Shown in pieces: positions 4,003 through 5,358 of a stretch of 5,358 nt of DNA (positions within the stretch are counted from its first letter, which is position 1; each line of letters opens with the position of its first letter). The DNA comes from CALCKW01 sp033852095. GTDB taxonomy: Bacteria; Pseudomonadota; Gammaproteobacteria; CALCKW01. The notes below the pieces were generated by a model that saw nothing but the letters and a program-made list of their open reading frames with translations, was not told the DNA's origin and ran no database searches. Where the stretch lies: assembly GCA_033852095.1 (NCBI GenBank), contig JAWSVD010000103.1, positions 1 through 5,358 on the forward strand, read 5' to 3'. The translations under genes were made by a program, and so were the position numbers.

Positions 4003-5049
4003 CTACTCCGGCTCCACGCCTTTGGCTTTGAGCTCTTCCACCCAGAGGTCGTGGTGTTGCAGCGCCCAATTGTAATCCACCCTGCCCGTTTTCATGCCCT
4101 GCCATGCGCCTTCGGTGCCGATGGTACCGATGTAGGCGTGGCCGAAGAAAAACACGCTCCAGGCCACGGCGGTGACGGCGTGTAAGGTGTTGGCCCATTG
4201 GATGGCCTCGCGGGCGCCATAGCCCTCGGGCGTGCCGAAATACGCATAGACTTGTGCCGGAAAGTCCATCACCAAGCCCGTGGCACACACCGCCAGGCCC
4301 ACGGTGACGATCCACCAGAACCAGAGTTTTTCGCCGCCGTTCATGCGGCCCGCACTGGGGTGCGCCTTGCCGATCATGCCACCGGCTTTGAAGAACCACA
4401 CCACGTCCACCCAGCGGGGCAGATTGTGGCGCAGCCAGACGATGATCATGATCAGCACGCCGATGCAAAAGGCGGGGCCGAGGTAGTTGTGCAGGGTTTT
4501 GGCGAGGAAGGCGTAACTGCCAAAGCCGCTGTGGCCAATCAATGGGATCAACACAACCCGACCGTACATCAGGCTAAAGCCCGTGAGCAGCAACAGCACA
4601 AAGGAGATGGCCACGAAGCCGTGCAACAGGCGCCCCGGCAGGGACCAGCGCGGCAGGGTCTTACCGCTCATGCCCTTGTCCACCTTCACTGTGCCGCGCA
4701 GCAGAAAGAACAGCGCCAATAAGACAGGCACTGCCACTAGGCCCCATGCGGCGTATTCTCGCACCACGGTGTTGCGCTCGATCCAGCCAGCGCTGCTGTC
4801 ACTGATCAGCACGCCCGCCTCCATGCCGCTGGCCTGCGTATTGGCGGTGGCGCCCTGCCGCACGGCTCGCCATAGATCCCCACCCGGGCTCTGGACTCTC
4901 AATATAGCGCCGGAGCTTTCCGCCTGTTCGCTGTCACTCAGGGCCTGGGCGATCAACGGTGTCGCCATGACAATAGCGATCAGCAGAAATAGCCCCAGGA
5001 GCAGAAAATGCCGTCGTCGTGTTTGTACAGGCGCGTGAGTATCGTGCAT
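4003..5049 (-). CDS. fdhC: Formate dehydrogenase gamma subunit (cytochrome b556, membrane anchor)
   Basis: This 348-aa di-heme membrane subunit takes electrons from the FdhA-FdhB catalytic unit and reduces quinone in the inner membrane. An N-terminal hydrophobic segment (about 15-36) is followed by a periplasmic stretch with GGDLWRAVRQG and the VLISDSSAGWIERN segment typical of FDH gamma proteins of the Shewanella/Pseudomonas type. Further membrane segments are near 99-118, 143-162, 188-206, 242-261 and 289-308. Histidines H143 (RLLHGF), H187 (KTLHNY), H290 (NTLHAV) and H304 (FGHAYIG) fit the four heme ligands of FdnI-like proteins. GEKLWFWWIVTVGL is a family signature. The C-terminus WALQHHDLWVEEL looks natural, so the integron did not cut the gene. 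GAGGG (5060-5064) lies 10 bases before the ATG. It follows fdhB on the same strand after 139 bases. Equivalent names are fdnI or fdoI in other species. Confidence 0.93.
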   Translation of the reverse strand: MHDTHAPVQTRRRHFLLLGLFLLIAIVMATPLIAQALSDSEQAESSGAILRVQSPGGDLWRAVRQGATANTQASGMEAGVLISDSSAGWIERNTVVREYAAWGLVAVPVLLALFFLLRGTVKVDKGMSGKTLPRWSLPGRLLHGFVAISFVLLLLTGFSLMYGRVVLIPLIGHSGFGSYAFLAKTLHNYLGPAFCIGVLIMIIVWLRHNLPRWVDVVWFFKAGGMIGKAHPSAGRMNGGEKLWFWWIVTVGLAVCATGLVMDFPAQVYAYFGTPEGYGAREAIQWANTLHAVTAVAWSVFFFGHAYIGTIGTEGAWQGMKTGRVDYNWALQHHDLWVEELKAKGVEPE

Positions 5050-5188
5050 CGAGTTTGATCCCTCAATGAGTGCTGATAGTCGAGCTCGCTGGTGTCAGCG
5101 AGATGGGTTCAGGGCAATGGCAGCACCGCGCCGAAACCCTCAGCGAGTTCGGCACGGCGCGCCCTTGTACGCCCAACTTGGGTACGCC
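5050..5188 (-). repeat. fdhB-fdhC intercistronic region with several inverted repeats
   Basis: Reading the fdh direction, an inverted repeat CCCAA/TTGGG with flanking GTAC copies (5167-5185) begins three bases after the fdhB stop; GTACGCCC also occurs as a direct repeat here (5167-5174, 5182-5189). Next are GC-rich arms that can pair two ways: GCCGAA/TTCGGC (5130-5135 with 5148-5153) or CGCGCCG/CGGCGCG (5127-5133 with 5155-5161). A perfect 7-bp hairpin CTCGCTG-4-CAGCGAG follows at 5085-5102. None has a T-run, so they look like mRNA-stability or pause structures rather than a strong terminator. The ribosome site for fdhC is at 5060-5064. Confidence 0.6.
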
Positions 5189-5358
5189 CTACTTGGTGTC
5201 GCGGACCTGATCGCCGTTGAGTGCGTCGGAGATGGAGTTGGCACCGAAGCTCATGGCCGCAGCACTGCGCCACGTGATGCGCTCTCGGTAGATGGAGGAG
5301 ACTTCATTGGCATCACCCGCCAGCAAGGCGCCAGTCGCGCACATCTCTGCGCAGAGTG
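5189..5358 (-). CDS. fdhB: Formate dehydrogenase beta (iron-sulfur) subunit, C-terminal part (5' end outside window)
   Basis: Reverse translation gives 55 residues to a TAG stop at 5189-5191, running off the right edge. It starts with LCAEMCATGALLAGD, which fits the last cysteines of a 4Fe-4S ferredoxin-type FDH beta subunit (family pattern PACxExCxTxALLxGD). EVSSIYRERI follows, also conserved in FdhB, then a less conserved tail ending DQVRDTK. The subunit carries electrons from the molybdenum/tungsten catalytic subunit FdhA to cytochrome b FdhC. Its order before fdhC on the same strand is the normal fdhABC arrangement. The short visible length limits confidence; another ferredoxin-like redox subunit is possible but unlikely beside fdhC. 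Confidence 0.82.
   Translation of the reverse strand, partial: LCAEMCATGALLAGDANEVSSIYRERITWRSAAAMSFGANSISDALNGDQVRDTK

Noticed and set aside
4198..5038. Several plus-strand frames opposite fdhC
   Set aside because: They are shadows of a GC-rich gene. The minus-strand frame has clear membrane segments and heme histidines.

Overview
This window is an integron lying between an IS91-family insertion sequence on the left and a formate dehydrogenase operon on the right. It suggests a gammaproteobacterium, perhaps marine or environmental, because the GC-rich respiratory fdh genes and an IntI-type integrase are typical of that group. No gene here fixes the species.

Layout. Bases 1-540 (+) are the C-terminal part of an IS91-type rolling-circle transposase whose start lies outside the window. 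Bases 541-806 hold no convincing gene. They contain two tandem small hairpins and a possible IS91 target tetranucleotide, and probably join the IS end to a damaged array end. Bases 807-2775 hold three complete gene cassettes, all read on the minus strand away from the integrase. In order from attI these are a 116-aa unknown protein, a 266-aa unknown protein with a CxxC zinc-ribbon-like start, and a 169-aa GNAT acetyltransferase. Each cassette ends in its own attC (79, 117 and 55 bp). The first bases of each cassette are the reverse complement of its own attC R'' box (8/8, 8/8 and 7/8 bases), as expected if each circular cassette was inserted at the G|TT crossover. The attI core crossover lies at 2775/2776, beside a strong palindrome.

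The integrase gene intI (2998-3960, +, 320 aa) has all tyrosine-recombinase catalytic residues and the IntI-specific insert. A near-consensus LexA box (2962-2981) lies 16 bases before its start, so integrase expression is probably induced by the SOS response. intI converges, 42 bases apart, on fdhC (cytochrome b subunit of formate dehydrogenase, minus strand). Upstream of fdhC on the same strand is the C-terminus of fdhB (iron-sulfur subunit).

How the parts work together: DNA damage would relieve LexA, and IntI would then excise or insert cassettes at attC and attI. The cassette genes would be read leftward from a Pc-type promoter in the attI/intI region that I could not place firmly. The IS91 element abuts the far end of the array, much as ISCR elements associate with class 1 integrons. 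The fdh genes appear to be host chromosome: FdhC anchors the dehydrogenase in the inner membrane and passes electrons from formate to quinone. The most novel content is the two cassette proteins of unknown function and the structure of attI and attC2.
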